A stretch of DNA of 64,000 nucleotides from Cryobacterium aureum (GCF_002954245.1 NZ_PPTG01000048.1:496001-560000), one strand, 5' to 3'; counted from the first letter of the stretch, positions 1 through 9,379 are shown. Notes: generated by a model not told the origin, from the sequence alone. A program made the numbers and translations.

Positions 1-72
1 ACGGCCGCTACTCGGCGCGTGCGGTCTGAACCCAGACTCCCCGAACGGCCGTCGATGGCGCGCTCTTTCTGC

Positions 73-196
73 TAAAGTAAATGGCTGGCCATCTGGCCAA
101 CCAGCTTGTCGTTATCCCAGACGGCGGGGCCCAACAATTGAACAGCACTGTGACCAGTTACAAGTCTGTTCACCAGAAGTGCAAGAGGAAATCTTC
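73..196 (+). promoter_or_regulatory. putative promoter and structured leader of rpmE2
   Basis: A TAAAGT hexamer at 73-78 could serve as a -10 element. Just downstream is an imperfect inverted repeat, TGGCTGGCCA (82-91) and TGGCCAACCA (94-103), followed by about 90 nt of leader. The ribosome binding site AGAGGAA (184-190) precedes the ATG at 197. L31 genes in many bacteria have autoregulatory leaders; whether this one does is inference. Nothing coding is recognised in bases 1-72. Confidence 0.35.
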
Positions 197-448
197 ATGA
201 AGTCTGACATTCACCCCGAGTACGCTGCCGTTGTGTTCCGCGACCTCGCCTCCGGCGCGACCTTCCTGACCCGTTCGACGGTCTCCAGCAAGAAGACCAT
301 CGAATGGGAAGACGGAACCACGTACCCGGTCATCGACGTGGAAATCTCCTCCGAGTCGCACCCGTTCTACACGGGCAAGCAGCGCATCATGGACTCCGCC
401 GGCCGCGTGGAGAAGTTCAACTCGCGTTACAAGGGCTTCGGCAAATAG
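197..448 (+). CDS. rpmE2: 50S ribosomal protein L31 type B
   Basis: This 83-residue ribosomal protein bridges the large and small subunits. It begins MKSDIHPEY and has the type-B features: no cysteines (the zinc-free form), a HPFYTGKQR segment around residues 56-64, and a C-terminal RYKGFGK. An ATG at 197 with AGAGGAA 7 nt upstream is preferred to an upstream in-frame codon at 179. Type-B L31 often replaces the zinc-binding form under zinc limitation, and some actinobacteria have only this form. The gene is monocistronic, ending in a strong hairpin terminator. No Zur box was identified by eye. Confidence 0.96.
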   Translation: MKSDIHPEYAAVVFRDLASGATFLTRSTVSSKKTIEWEDGTTYPVIDVEISSESHPFYTGKQRIMDSAGRVEKFNSRYKGFGK

Positions 449-480
449 CACCAGGTTTGTGAACGAAGTCTTCATCAAGA

Positions 481-510
481 AAGGCGACCAGCTGCGGCTG
501 GTCGCCTTTT
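481..510 (+). terminator. intrinsic terminator of rpmE2
   Basis: A perfect 12-bp stem, AAGGCGACCAGC (481-492) and GCTGGTCGCCTT (497-508), closes on a TGCG loop and ends in TTTT. It lies between the convergent rpmE2 and exonuclease genes and could act in both directions. Confidence 0.9.
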
Positions 511-535
511 CTGTGTGTCCGTCAGCGGGGAGCGC

Positions 536-1222
536 TCAGCGCTTTGGCCAGGCGGTGTCCGCCAGAAATTCTGGGTCGCGACCGCGCCGCATGTACTCCT
601 GAAAGCTTTCGGCCTGCTGGCGGTACCAGGTGACCTGCAACGCGTGCAGTTCGTCGAGAGTGGCCGGCAGAGCGCCTTCATGGGCCCGGTGAATGGCTTG
701 GGCGACACGACCGGCGGCGATCGCGTCGGCCCCGGCATCATGGGCATCGTCCAGAGCGACACCATAGAACGCGCTCGTGACCTCGAGGGTGCGCTTGCCC
801 TTGCGATACTTATCGACGGCCTTGTCGATAACCAGGGGGTCTACGACCGGACTGGGGGAGTCCAACGGGGCGATGCCGTAGCGCAGGGCCTCACGATCGA
901 GCAGGGTGAGGTCGTAAGGAGCGTTGTAGGCCACGATGGGCAGGCCGTCGCTCAGGTGTCCGCGCAGGGCTGTGACGATCTCGGCTACGGCCTCGGCGGC
1001 GACCCGCCCGTGTTCCACGGCCCGCTCCGTCGTGATGCCGTGCACGTTGGTAGCTCCGATTGGAATGTCGATGCCCGGATCGACCAGCCAATCGATGCGC
1101 TCAACGGCCGTGCCGCTCGCGTCGAGAACGGCAACGGTGGCCGACACGATGCGGCAGGTTTCCACGTCGATGCCGGTGGTTTCAAGGTCGAATACGGCGA
1201 GGTGATCGCTCCAGGTGCTCAT
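536..1222 (-). CDS. DEDDh-family 3'-5' exonuclease
   Basis: A 228-residue exonuclease of the DnaQ/polymerase III epsilon family. All three motifs are visible: FDLETTG (ExoI, residues 11-17, with D12 and E14), YNAPYDL (ExoII, about residue 98) and HDAGADA (ExoIII, about residue 160). A two-metal mechanism on single-stranded 3' ends is expected. There is no attached polymerase, BRCT or helicase domain, so this is a stand-alone proofreading or repair nuclease. The start chosen is ATG at 1222, preceded by GGTGGA; an upstream codon would add 11 unlikely residues. It is last in a leftward run with the GAF-ANTAR genes. Confidence 0.9.
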   Translation of the reverse strand: MSTWSDHLAVFDLETTGIDVETCRIVSATVAVLDASGTAVERIDWLVDPGIDIPIGATNVHGITTERAVEHGRVAAEAVAEIVTALRGHLSDGLPIVAYNAPYDLTLLDREALRYGIAPLDSPSPVVDPLVIDKAVDKYRKGKRTLEVTSAFYGVALDDAHDAGADAIAAGRVAQAIHRAHEGALPATLDELHALQVTWYRQQAESFQEYMRRGRDPEFLADTAWPKR

Positions 1223-1305
1223 ACTTCCACCATAGGGGCGACCACCGACAGCCATCCGCGCGGCCGGCCGGTGCTCTGACTCACAGCGAGGTCAGTCGTG
1301 TGAAA

Positions 1306-2019
1306 TCAGAGTTGTATACGCCGGTTGATGACGTTCTCGGCGCTCTCGTGCATGGTGCGATTGTTCGCGCGGGCATCCGCTCGCAGTCGCTTGAACGCTT
1401 CGTCCATATTCACCGTGCTGATCTGGGCGATGACGCCCTTGGCCTGTTCGATCAGAATGCGACTGTTCAGTGCCCGCTGCAACTGTTCATTGACGACGCC
1501 GTCTTCACGCACGGTGCGTTCCTGCAGAATGCTGATGGTTGCGACGTCGGCCATGGCCTGCCCGATCGCGGCGTCTTCGGGGGTGACATCACCGGTGGCT
1601 TCACGAAACAGGTTGAGCGCACCGATTGCCCGATCGCGCACGCGCATCGGGATGGCGTGCACCGAGCGAAAGCCCTGAGACAGTGCAGCGGCCACAAAAT
1701 CCGGGTAGGTCTTGTCGAATGCGGCGATGTCTCCGAGGGTGACGACCTTACCGGTGAGGTAGCAGTCCACACAGGGACCAGCCCCAGCCTGCTGTTGTAG
1801 AACCTCCACGAGGTAGCTCTCCTCGCTGGTGGAGGCGACGACCTGGAGTTCTCCGCTCGGGTCGGCCAGCAGCAGGCCGGCCGCAGTGGCGTCGAGCAAC
1901 TCGACGCACTCCTCGACCAGAGTATGCAGCACATCGAGAACGTCATATTTGCCCACCAGAGTGTCCGTCAATTTCACGAACGCGGCGCTCACCAGCGAGG
2001 CGCGAGTCATAGTGGCCAT
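1306..2019 (-). CDS. GAF and ANTAR domain regulator
   Basis: A 237-residue signalling protein. Residues about 20-165 form a GAF sensor domain, and residues about 175-232 an ANTAR RNA-binding helix bundle (ALNSRILIEQAKGVIA segment). ANTAR proteins bind paired hairpins in nascent RNA and act as antiterminators; the GAF domain would bind a small ligand. A TAGAAT hexamer on the minus strand (2031-2026) ends 6 nt before the ATG at 2019, so the mRNA may be leaderless. It lies directly downstream of a second GAF-ANTAR gene. The ligand and RNA targets cannot be told from sequence. Confidence 0.9.
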   Translation of the reverse strand: MATMTRASLVSAAFVKLTDTLVGKYDVLDVLHTLVEECVELLDATAAGLLLADPSGELQVVASTSEESYLVEVLQQQAGAGPCVDCYLTGKVVTLGDIAAFDKTYPDFVAAALSQGFRSVHAIPMRVRDRAIGALNLFREATGDVTPEDAAIGQAMADVATISILQERTVREDGVVNEQLQRALNSRILIEQAKGVIAQISTVNMDEAFKRLRADARANNRTMHESAENVINRRIQL

Positions 2020-2047
2020 GAAGAAATTCTAAGACCTTTTCTGATTT

Positions 2048-2752
2048 TTAGTCGGTTTCCGGGGTGAATTGCAGTCGTCGGGCCACCACGTCGCCTGCGA
2101 TGGCGCGCACCGTCGTGCCGTGGGCGAAGGCGTGTGCGCGGAGCAGCAACAAGGCCTCCGTCGGTGTGACGTTCATCTGCACCAGCACCATTCCGGTGGC
2201 CTGGTGAATTTCCCGCCGCGACAGCGGGGATCCGGTGGAGACCGGGTCCGCGGTGGAAGTCTCCGATGTTTCGCCGGCAGCGGCCGCCTGCATCCGGAGC
2301 AGATGGTCGAGCAGGTTCCAGGCGGTCTCGTTGGCCAGGACCAGCGCTTTCGCGCGGTCAGCGCGATCCATTACCCCCGCAGTCGTGCTGTACAGCTCGA
2401 CGATACCGACGTTGAGCGCTCCGAGAATGAGGGGGAAAACGTAGAGCGCCTCGACCGTTGTGTCCATCAGGGCGGTGTGAAAGACCGGCCATAGTGGATG
2501 CTCTGCCTCACGGACTTGAGGTTCCAAAACGGGCAGTCGGGTTCGGGCTGCCTCCCAACGGGGGCCCTCACCGAGATCGAATTGCAGTTCATCGAGTCGA
2601 GCGGCGAGGCGATCGGTGGCACAGACGATCGATTCGGGCATCGCACCGCCGAAAACGGACACAGCAGCACCAGTCACGGGTAAGACGTCGAGAAAATGGG
2701 CGCACACCGCAGTGTCCTCGACGCCGCCTTCTGAACTAGACCATTCAGCCAC
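2048..2752 (-). CDS. GAF and ANTAR domain regulator (second copy)
   Basis: A 234-residue GAF-ANTAR protein, clearly diverged from its neighbour. The GAF part covers about residues 10-150, followed by a Ser/Thr/Ala-rich linker and an ANTAR helix bundle (REIHQATGMVLVQMNV, near the C-terminus). The reading frame is open upstream to a TTG at 2821, but the GTG at 2752 has GGAG 7 nt upstream and gives a normal N-terminus, so it is preferred. It lies between treS and the first GAF-ANTAR gene, all leftward. Co-transcription with treS is plausible, but not proven. Confidence 0.85.
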   Translation of the reverse strand: MAEWSSSEGGVEDTAVCAHFLDVLPVTGAAVSVFGGAMPESIVCATDRLAARLDELQFDLGEGPRWEAARTRLPVLEPQVREAEHPLWPVFHTALMDTTVEALYVFPLILGALNVGIVELYSTTAGVMDRADRAKALVLANETAWNLLDHLLRMQAAAAGETSETSTADPVSTGSPLSRREIHQATGMVLVQMNVTPTEALLLLRAHAFAHGTTVRAIAGDVVARRLQFTPETD

Positions 2753-2874
2753 GACCGGACTCCAGACCTTGGGCGATGGCTTGCTTGATCCAAGACTACG
2801 TCGTGAAAGCGACCGCGACAATGAAAGTTCGCGCCGAAATCAGTTGCACCTTGGCACTCCAGCGGCTCCAGCGG

Positions 2875-4572
2875 TCAGCCGCAGTGCAGCCAATAGAAAC
2901 TTTGTGCGCCAAGAGTGAGGGTCAGCGAGCCCTCGTCATTGAAACTGGGGAAGACTGCGCCGCCGAACAGGTCGTACAACCGGGTTCCAGCCATGTCGAT
3001 GTCGTCGATGGTGAAGGCCACCGGGTTGTGGGAGAAGCTGAATACGCACATGACGGTCTCTGGCTGGTCGCCGAACATTGAGCCGGATCCCGCATAACTG
3101 CGGGTGAACACCAGAACTGATTCATGGTTGGTGGTGAGCACGCGAATCGTGCCCAGCCCGAAAGTTGGATGCGCCTTACGCACGTGGATCACGTTGCGAA
3201 TCCAGTGCAGGAGTGACCCGGACTGGGCCAACTGCGACTCCACATTGGTCTGGGTGAAGTTGTACACGAGCGATTGCACAATGGGCAGGAACAGCTTGCC
3301 GGGATCGGCATCCGAGAATCCGGCGTTACGGTCGGGAGTCCACTGCATCGGTGTGCGTGAACTGTCCCGGTCGGGAAGCCAGATATTGTCGCCCATCCCG
3401 ATTTCGTCACCGTAGTACAGAAACGGGCTGCCAGGCAGGGCGAACAGCAGGGCGTGGGCGAGTTCCAGCTCGGCCCGAGAATTATCGAGCAACGGCGCCA
3501 GCCTTCTGCGGATGCCGATATTGGCGCGCATTCGTGGGTCATAGGCGTACCAGCCATACATGGCCTGGCGGTATTCTTCGCTCACCATTTCCAGGGTGAG
3601 TTCGTCATGGTTGCGCAGGAACACGCCCCAGCCGGCACCGTCCGGAATGTCGGTTGTTTCGGAGAGTACCCGCACCAGCTCGTTCGCTTGCTGCGAGCGT
3701 AGGGAATAGAAGATGCGCGGCATCACCGGAAAGTCGAACGCCATGTGGCATTCGGGTTCGTCGTCGGTGCCGAAGAAGGCGGCGACCTCACGCGGCCACT
3801 GGTTCGCTTCGGCGATCATGACCCGGCCGGGATACTCGCGGTCGACCATGGCCCGCAGCCGCTTGACGAACTCGTGGGTCGGCGGCTCACCCTCGCCGTT
3901 GCCCTCCTCCGATTCGAACAGGTAGGGGATCGCGTCCAGTCGAAAGCCATCAACGCCGAGGTCGAGCCAGAAGCGAATGACATCGAAGATGGCCTCCTGC
4001 ACGGCCGGGAGCTCGAAGTTGAGATCGGGCTGGTGCGAGAAGAACCGGTGAAAGAAGAACTGACGACGAACCGGGTCGAAGGCCCAGTTCGATTCTTCGG
4101 TGTCGGTGAAGATGATGCGAATATTCGGATACCGCTCGTCGGTATCGCTCCAGACGTAGAAGTCCCCGTATGGCCCGTCAGGATCTTCGCGGGACTGTTG
4201 AAACCACTCGTGCTGATCGGACGTGTGATTGAGCGGAAAGTCGATCACGATGCGCATGTTGCGTTCGTGCGCCTTGGTGACGAGGTCCTTGAACTCTTCG
4301 AGGGTGCCGAATTCCGGAAGAATGGTTCGGTAATCGGAAACGTCATAGCCGCCGTCTTTCAGCGGGGAGTTGAAGAACGGCGGAATCCACAGTGCGTCGA
4401 TGCCGAGCCACTGCAGGTAATCAAGCTTTGACACCAGACCCGACAGATCGCCGGAGCCGTCGGCATTGCTGTCCACAAAGGAGCGAACCATTACCTCGTA
4501 GAAGACGGCGCGTCGATACCACCGCGGATCGAGGGCCAAACCGGGCAACTGAATGGGTGCGGTAAAGCTCAC
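2875..4572 (-). CDS. treS: trehalose synthase, GH13 family
   Basis: A 565-residue maltose alpha-D-glucosyltransferase that interconverts maltose and trehalose in the cytoplasm. The (beta/alpha)8 GH13 signatures are present: DFPLNHTS (111-118), GFRLDAIP with nucleophile D213, MIAEANQW with acid/base E255, and FLRNHDE with D323. The length matches stand-alone TreS; no maltokinase domain is fused and no pep2 gene lies beside it. The start is GTG at 4572 with GGAAGGAAA just upstream. The gene is divergent from the hydrolase at 4689. A role in osmotic or cold protection, or in feeding the GlgE glucan pathway, is known for the family. Confidence 0.94.
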   Translation of the reverse strand: MSFTAPIQLPGLALDPRWYRRAVFYEVMVRSFVDSNADGSGDLSGLVSKLDYLQWLGIDALWIPPFFNSPLKDGGYDVSDYRTILPEFGTLEEFKDLVTKAHERNMRIVIDFPLNHTSDQHEWFQQSREDPDGPYGDFYVWSDTDERYPNIRIIFTDTEESNWAFDPVRRQFFFHRFFSHQPDLNFELPAVQEAIFDVIRFWLDLGVDGFRLDAIPYLFESEEGNGEGEPPTHEFVKRLRAMVDREYPGRVMIAEANQWPREVAAFFGTDDEPECHMAFDFPVMPRIFYSLRSQQANELVRVLSETTDIPDGAGWGVFLRNHDELTLEMVSEEYRQAMYGWYAYDPRMRANIGIRRRLAPLLDNSRAELELAHALLFALPGSPFLYYGDEIGMGDNIWLPDRDSSRTPMQWTPDRNAGFSDADPGKLFLPIVQSLVYNFTQTNVESQLAQSGSLLHWIRNVIHVRKAHPTFGLGTIRVLTTNHESVLVFTRSYAGSGSMFGDQPETVMCVFSFSHNPVAFTIDDIDMAGTRLYDLFGGAVFPSFNDEGSLTLTLGAQSFYWLHCG

Positions 4573-4688
4573 GGCTTTCCTTCCGTCCCGGCAAAGGGCT
4601 CTCTCGATGCAAGTGGTGGCTAGAGTCTAGATCGACCACCCCGGTGCACGTCCAGCCTGGCCGAAGTCTCGCGCCTAAACTAGGGCCG

Positions 4689-5630
4689 ATGATCGTTTCT
4701 TCTCCATACGACAAGCTTCTGCAGAGCCTCCCGGTGCGCGAGCTCACCGCATCCGTTCCCGGCACCGACGGGCAGAGCAGTGACACGCGGTACTGGGACT
4801 ACGGTGACCCCGCTGCTGCGACCACGCTCGTGCTGGTGCATGGCTTTCGTGGCGACCACCACGGGCTGCAACTGGTCGTGGCTGAGTTGCTGAACGGCGA
4901 CCCACAAACGCCCGCGCTGCGCATCCTGGCACCCGACCTGCCCGGTTTCGGCGAGTCTGCTGCGTTCCCCGACGGGGTCCATTCCCTCGCGGCGTACGCC
5001 GGCTGGATTCAGGGATTCCTCGGCGTGATCGCCCCGACCGGTCGGCTGGTGGTGCTGGGCCATTCGTTCGGTTCGATCGTGGTCGCGGCGGCGGCGGCGG
5101 CTGCAGACAGGCTGACCGCCGATGAGATCATCCTGGTCAATCCGATCGCGGCGCCGGCGCTGTCGGGGCCGCGTGGGGTGCTAACCCGGCTCGCTGTTTT
5201 TTATTACTGGGCTGGGGCGAAATTGCCGGAGCGCTGGGGCTACGCGCTGCTGCAGAACCGTGCCATCGTGCGCATCATGAGCGTCAGCATGGCCAAAACG
5301 CGCAATCCGGCTCTGCGCCGCTGGATCCACAGTCAACACGACCGCTATTTCAGTGCCTTCGCCAACCGCCAGGTCGTTATGAATGCGTTCACGGCTTCAG
5401 TCAGCCACGATGTGAGCGAGTTCGCTGCCTGCATCCTTCAGCCGACGCTGCTGATCGCGGCCGACAAAGACGACATCACCCCGCTCGCGGCGCAATATCG
5501 ACTGCAGACGCTCTTTCCCAACGCCAGGTTGCGGGTTATCGACAACGTCGGGCACCTGATCCACTACGAACAACCAAAACCGGCCGCGGTGTTCATCCGG
5601 GAATTCATGGCCGAGGAGCTGGCGCTGTGA
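4689..5630 (+). CDS. alpha/beta hydrolase
   Basis: A 313-residue alpha/beta-hydrolase. HGFRGDHHG (51-59) forms the oxyanion region, GHSFGS (124-129) the nucleophile elbow with S126, AADKDDITP a likely acid-loop Asp, and VGHLIHYE the C-terminal histidine. The family is broad (esterases, haloperoxidases, dehalogenases), so no substrate is proposed. ATG at 4689 is chosen because TAAACT (4676-4681) lies 7 nt upstream, a leaderless configuration. Its stop overlaps the glycosyltransferase start by 4 nt, so the two are translationally coupled. Confidence 0.85.
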   Translation: MIVSSPYDKLLQSLPVRELTASVPGTDGQSSDTRYWDYGDPAAATTLVLVHGFRGDHHGLQLVVAELLNGDPQTPALRILAPDLPGFGESAAFPDGVHSLAAYAGWIQGFLGVIAPTGRLVVLGHSFGSIVVAAAAAAADRLTADEIILVNPIAAPALSGPRGVLTRLAVFYYWAGAKLPERWGYALLQNRAIVRIMSVSMAKTRNPALRRWIHSQHDRYFSAFANRQVVMNAFTASVSHDVSEFAACILQPTLLIAADKDDITPLAAQYRLQTLFPNARLRVIDNVGHLIHYEQPKPAAVFIREFMAEELAL

Positions 5631-6700
5631 GAATCGTCGTCGACTGCCGGTACGTTCGCTTCGACCACCATGACGGCATCAGCCGCTACACGGCCGGGCT
5701 GGTGACCGAGTTGGGCCGCTTGCATCCGCTCACCATGCTCATAAGTGACCATCGTCAACTCGTCATGTTGCCGGCGCTGCCATGGCAGCTGGTGCGCGCC
5801 CCGACCAGCCTGCTCGAACCACTCATCGCCCGGTCGGTCAACCGCCTGAAGCCCGACGTCGTGTTCAGTCCGATGCAGACGATGGGATCCTGGGGCCGAA
5901 AGTACCGGTTGTTCCTGACCGTGCACGACCTCATCTACTACCGCAATCGCACGCCCCCGCGTGACCTGTCGCCGTTCATCCGACTGCTCTGGCGTGCTTA
6001 CCACCTCTCCTGGTGGCCACAACGGATGCTGCTGAACGGCGCCGACGGCATCGTGACGGTGTCCGAGACCACCCGTTCACTGATCACAGAGCATCATCTC
6101 ACCCGGCGTCCGGTCACCGTGGTGCCGAACGCCGCTGACACCGTTCCGGGCATTCCCAGCCATCGGAGCATCCCGGCGACCACCCGTCTGATCTATATGG
6201 GTTCTTTCATGCCGTACAAGAACCTGGACACTCTCGTGCTGGCCCTGGCCGATCTGCCGGAGTACGAACTGCACCTGCTCAGCCGGGTGTCGGTGACCGA
6301 ACGGACCCGGCTGACCCGCCTGGCTCCGCAAGCTCGGCTGGTCTTTCACGACGGGGTGACCGATCAGGAATACCACGCCCTGGTGCGCTCGGCTACCGCC
6401 CTCGTGACCGCGTCGCTCGATGAGGGCTTCGGGATTCCCCTGGTCGAGGCGATGAGCCTCGGCATCCCCGTCGTGGTCAGCGCCATTCCGATCTTTCGGG
6501 AGATCGGTGGTGATGCCGCGCTGTACTTCGACCCGCGCTGTGTGGAGGCCATTGCTGACGCCGTTCGGCGTCTGGCGGAGCCGGGGGAGTGGGCCGCGCG
6601 CTCCGCGCGCTCGATTGAGCAAGCCGCTCGGTTCACCTGGGCGGCCTCCGCCCGCACCCTGCTCGGGGTGCTCGAGGGAACTGTTCCGACTGCCCCGTAG
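5627..6700 (+). CDS. glycosyltransferase family 4 (GT-B fold)
   Basis: A 357-residue retaining glycosyltransferase. The N-terminal acceptor domain carries the early HDGISRYT loop, and the C-terminal nucleotide-sugar domain has the E-x7-E motif in DEGFGIPLVEAMSLGIPVV at about residues 264-282. Family members transfer mannose, glucose or similar residues to lipids or polysaccharides at the membrane. The GTG start at 5627 overlaps the hydrolase stop (GTGA), so the pair probably forms an operon. The sugar and acceptor are unknown. Confidence 0.9.
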   Translation: MRIVVDCRYVRFDHHDGISRYTAGLVTELGRLHPLTMLISDHRQLVMLPALPWQLVRAPTSLLEPLIARSVNRLKPDVVFSPMQTMGSWGRKYRLFLTVHDLIYYRNRTPPRDLSPFIRLLWRAYHLSWWPQRMLLNGADGIVTVSETTRSLITEHHLTRRPVTVVPNAADTVPGIPSHRSIPATTRLIYMGSFMPYKNLDTLVLALADLPEYELHLLSRVSVTERTRLTRLAPQARLVFHDGVTDQEYHALVRSATALVTASLDEGFGIPLVEAMSLGIPVVVSAIPIFREIGGDAALYFDPRCVEAIADAVRRLAEPGEWAARSARSIEQAARFTWAASARTLLGVLEGTVPTAP

Positions 6701-6780
6701 CTGTATTTTCACGCCGCGCGGGAGCTGCGCAACGACGCGGGTCCAGCGTGACTCGCGGCATCCGTGCGGTTAGCTACCGG

Positions 6781-7434
6781 TCAGAGCACCGGCGACGCCG
6801 CAGCCTCGCCGCGGTCACCGGGAGACCGAGTAGTCGCATCGAAGTGGGTCAGCAGCAGTTGGTCGTTCTCCCACCGAAAATCGTGCACGGACCCGTTCGC
6901 GATGAATTCACCGTGCCGCGGCCGCTCGCCCTCGGTGACGTGGCGCAACAGCGTGCCGATGATGCCGCCGTGGCTCAGTACGAGCACCCGTTGACCTGCG
7001 CGCCCTGCCGCGAGCGCAGCCAGTGCGGCGAGCACTCGATCGACGACGTCGCGCCGAGTTTCCAAGCCCGGAACAACGACGCCATCGGGAAAGCGGTGCT
7101 GGCGCTCGACAAAGGTGAGCCCTTCGATGGCACCGTGGTGGCGTTCGGTGAGCGCGGGAACAATGAGCGGTTCGCCCAGCCCGAGCTCTGCCGCGATGAT
7201 GCGGGCTGACTCTGCGGCCCGAAGCAGCGGGCTGGTCACAATGGAGTCCCAGCGGTGGTCCTGCAATCTTGCAGCGGCGGCAGCAGCCTCGGACCGCCCG
7301 GTGTCGTTGAGAGGAATGTCCGTGCTGCCCTGGATGCGGTGATGCAGGTTCCAGTCCGTCTGACCGTGACGCACGATGGAGAACGTGGTCGTGGCCGGTT
7401 CACCCGATGGATCGGGGCTTCGCTGGGCAGACAC
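6781..7434 (-). CDS. histidine phosphatase family protein
   Basis: A 217-residue phosphoglycerate-mutase-like enzyme. The catalytic RHG triplet lies at residues 22-24 (VRHGQTDWN), the general acid is likely the Glu in LTERHHG, and the second histidine is in LSHGG near residue 150. These give either broad phosphatase or cofactor-dependent mutase chemistry; the sequence does not separate them. The GTG start at 7434 lies 6 nt after the sirtuin stop with no obvious ribosome binding site, implying translation coupled to the upstream gene. Confidence 0.87.
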   Translation of the reverse strand: MSAQRSPDPSGEPATTTFSIVRHGQTDWNLHHRIQGSTDIPLNDTGRSEAAAAAARLQDHRWDSIVTSPLLRAAESARIIAAELGLGEPLIVPALTERHHGAIEGLTFVERQHRFPDGVVVPGLETRRDVVDRVLAALAALAAGRAGQRVLVLSHGGIIGTLLRHVTEGERPRHGEFIANGSVHDFRWENDQLLLTHFDATTRSPGDRGEAAASPVL

Positions 7435-7440
7435 GAGCGG

Positions 7441-8394
7441 TCAGCCCAGCAGACGGTCGGCGAGTGCGGCGAGAGTTTCGGAGGTGCCGGCCTCGAGCTT
7501 GTGCAGGGCACGCCCGTCACCCTTGGTCACGCCGCGGTTGATGACGATGATCGGCAGCTTGCGCCGGCGTGCCTGTTCGACCAGCCGGATTCCGGAATTA
7601 ACCGCCAGCGATGACCCAGCCACAATGAGCGCGTCCGCGCTCTGGATCAAAGCGGATGCCTCCAGAAACGTTTCGGTCGGAACGAGCTCGCCGAAGAAGA
7701 CCACGTTCGGCTTCAGCATTCCTCCGCAGACCGTGCACGCTGGAACGACGAAGTCGTCGATATTTCCCACGTCGGCATCGCCGTCGGGAGCGATGCGGAT
7801 GCTGTCCGGGTTGCGGAGCACCGGGTTGTCCGATTCGAGTCGCGCGGCGATACTGTCACGGCCGAAGGCCTGCCCACAGGCCAGACAGATGACCCGGTCG
7901 AGGGACCCGTGCAGCTCGACGACATGGCGTGAACCGGCGCGGGTGTGCAGACCGTCGACATTCTGGGTGATCACTCCGGCAATGGCCCCGGCGCTTTCGA
8001 GCTGAACCAGCGACCGGTGTCCGAGGTTTGGTTCGGCCCGATGAAACACCTTCCAGCCCAGGTGGCTGCCGGCCCAATAGCGTTTGCGTGACCGTTCATC
8101 AGCGACGAAGGTCTGAAAGTTCATCGGAGTTCGCGTCGGTGCGCCCGCGCCGCGATAGTCCGGAATGCCGGAATCGGTGCTGAGGCCGGCACCGGTGAGC
8201 ACGGCGGCACGTTTGCCGCGCAGCAGGGCCGCGACGGTATCCACTACCCGTTCCGAATCGAGCGCGAGCGCGGAGGCGAGCGCCGCGGCGGTGTCGGGGG
8301 CGTCGGCGGGCTCGAGCGCGTCGAGCAACACCGTACCGTCCACGGCAGGGCCGTTCGCAGCCGCGTCGCTGGGCAGAGCCGAGTCGGCGGTCAT
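7441..8394 (-). CDS. NAD-dependent protein deacylase, Sir2 family
   Basis: A 317-residue sirtuin. GAGLSTDSGIPDYRG (68-82) is the NAD-binding signature, TQNVDGLH (143-150) the ribose-binding motif, and VELHG contains catalytic H162. A structural zinc site is formed by C170/C173 and C220/C223. It removes acyl groups from lysines using NAD; acetyl-CoA synthetase is a common bacterial target. An unusually long Ala-rich N-terminal stretch of about 60 residues precedes the fold. AAAGGAG lies upstream of the ATG at 8394. It leads a two-gene operon with the phosphatase. Confidence 0.93.
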   Translation of the reverse strand: MTADSALPSDAAANGPAVDGTVLLDALEPADAPDTAAALASALALDSERVVDTVAALLRGKRAAVLTGAGLSTDSGIPDYRGAGAPTRTPMNFQTFVADERSRKRYWAGSHLGWKVFHRAEPNLGHRSLVQLESAGAIAGVITQNVDGLHTRAGSRHVVELHGSLDRVICLACGQAFGRDSIAARLESDNPVLRNPDSIRIAPDGDADVGNIDDFVVPACTVCGGMLKPNVVFFGELVPTETFLEASALIQSADALIVAGSSLAVNSGIRLVEQARRRKLPIIVINRGVTKGDGRALHKLEAGTSETLAALADRLLG

Positions 8395-8524
8395 CGGCGC
8401 TCCTTTCGTAGCTGTTGAGCAATAACAGCTGCTCGTCCCTTGATTCTAAACTCGTCTGTTTTCCTGTTTGTCTCCCCAGCTGTCAGGCTTGGGCTTAATC
8501 TCTCATATCGAAGGGCACTTTTTC

Positions 8525-9334
8525 GTGCAGATCACCCGCATCACCGACCTGTCCAGCCCGGGTCTCGCCGACTATTCGCGTTTGACCGATGTCGCCCTCC
8601 GCCGTGTTCTTGAGCCAGCCGGCGGCCTGTATATCGCTGAGTCACCCAAGGTGATCGCCCGGGCGCTGAACGCCGGGCATCAGCCGCGGTCGTTGCTGAT
8701 TCAGGAACAGTGGATGCCAGACGCCGAGCGGCTTCTGGCCGACTGGCCCGACGTGCCGGTCTACGTGGGTGAGGCTAGCGTGCTGGAGCAGCTCACCGGC
8801 TACAACCTGCACCGCGGTGCCCTCGCCGCCATGCACCGCCCCGCACTGCAATCGGTCGAAGCGCTGATCAAGACGGCTTGCCGGATCGTGATTCTCGAGG
8901 ACATCGTCGACCATACCAACGTCGGAGCCATCTTTCGTTCGGTGGCCGGGCTCGGCGCCGACGCCGTACTGATCACCCCGCGCTGTGCCGACCCGCTGTA
9001 CCGACGAAGCGTGCGCGTGAGCATGGGCACCGTACTGCAGGTGCCGTGGACCCGGCTGCCGGAGTGGAGCGTGGCCACCCCCCTGCTGCACGCCGAGGGC
9101 TTCCACCTGGCCGCCCTGGCGCTGGCCGACAATGCGGTCTCGCTCGACGTGTTTGCCGAGTCGGCACCCGAACGGCTCGCCATCATCCTCGGTGCCGAGG
9201 GCGACGGGCTCAGCCAGCACGCTTTGGCTGCCGCCGACACGGTCGTGACAATTCCGATGCTGCACGGCGTCGACTCGCTTAACGTCGCCTCAGCGAGCGC
9301 GGTCGCGCTCTACGCCCTGCGAGTTCGCTCGTGA
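8525..9334 (+). CDS. SpoU/TrmH-family RNA 2'-O-methyltransferase
   Basis: A 269-residue SPOUT methyltransferase that moves a methyl group from SAM to a ribose 2'-OH of rRNA or tRNA. The knot motifs are NVGAIFRS (motif 1), ILGAEGDGLS (motif 2) and IPMLHGVDSLNVASA (motif 3). An N-terminal substrate-binding domain (VLEPAGGLYIAESPKVI) matches the rRNA-modifying branch. GTG at 8525 is chosen because AAGGG (8511-8515) lies 9 nt upstream; an ATG at 8468 would add an atypical leader. The target nucleotide is unknown. Confidence 0.88.
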   Translation: MQITRITDLSSPGLADYSRLTDVALRRVLEPAGGLYIAESPKVIARALNAGHQPRSLLIQEQWMPDAERLLADWPDVPVYVGEASVLEQLTGYNLHRGALAAMHRPALQSVEALIKTACRIVILEDIVDHTNVGAIFRSVAGLGADAVLITPRCADPLYRRSVRVSMGTVLQVPWTRLPEWSVATPLLHAEGFHLAALALADNAVSLDVFAESAPERLAIILGAEGDGLSQHALAAADTVVTIPMLHGVDSLNVASASAVALYALRVRS

Positions 9335-9379
9335 TCTCGGCGGGCCGGCTGCGCGCCACGAAGAAGTTAGGCTGAACGG

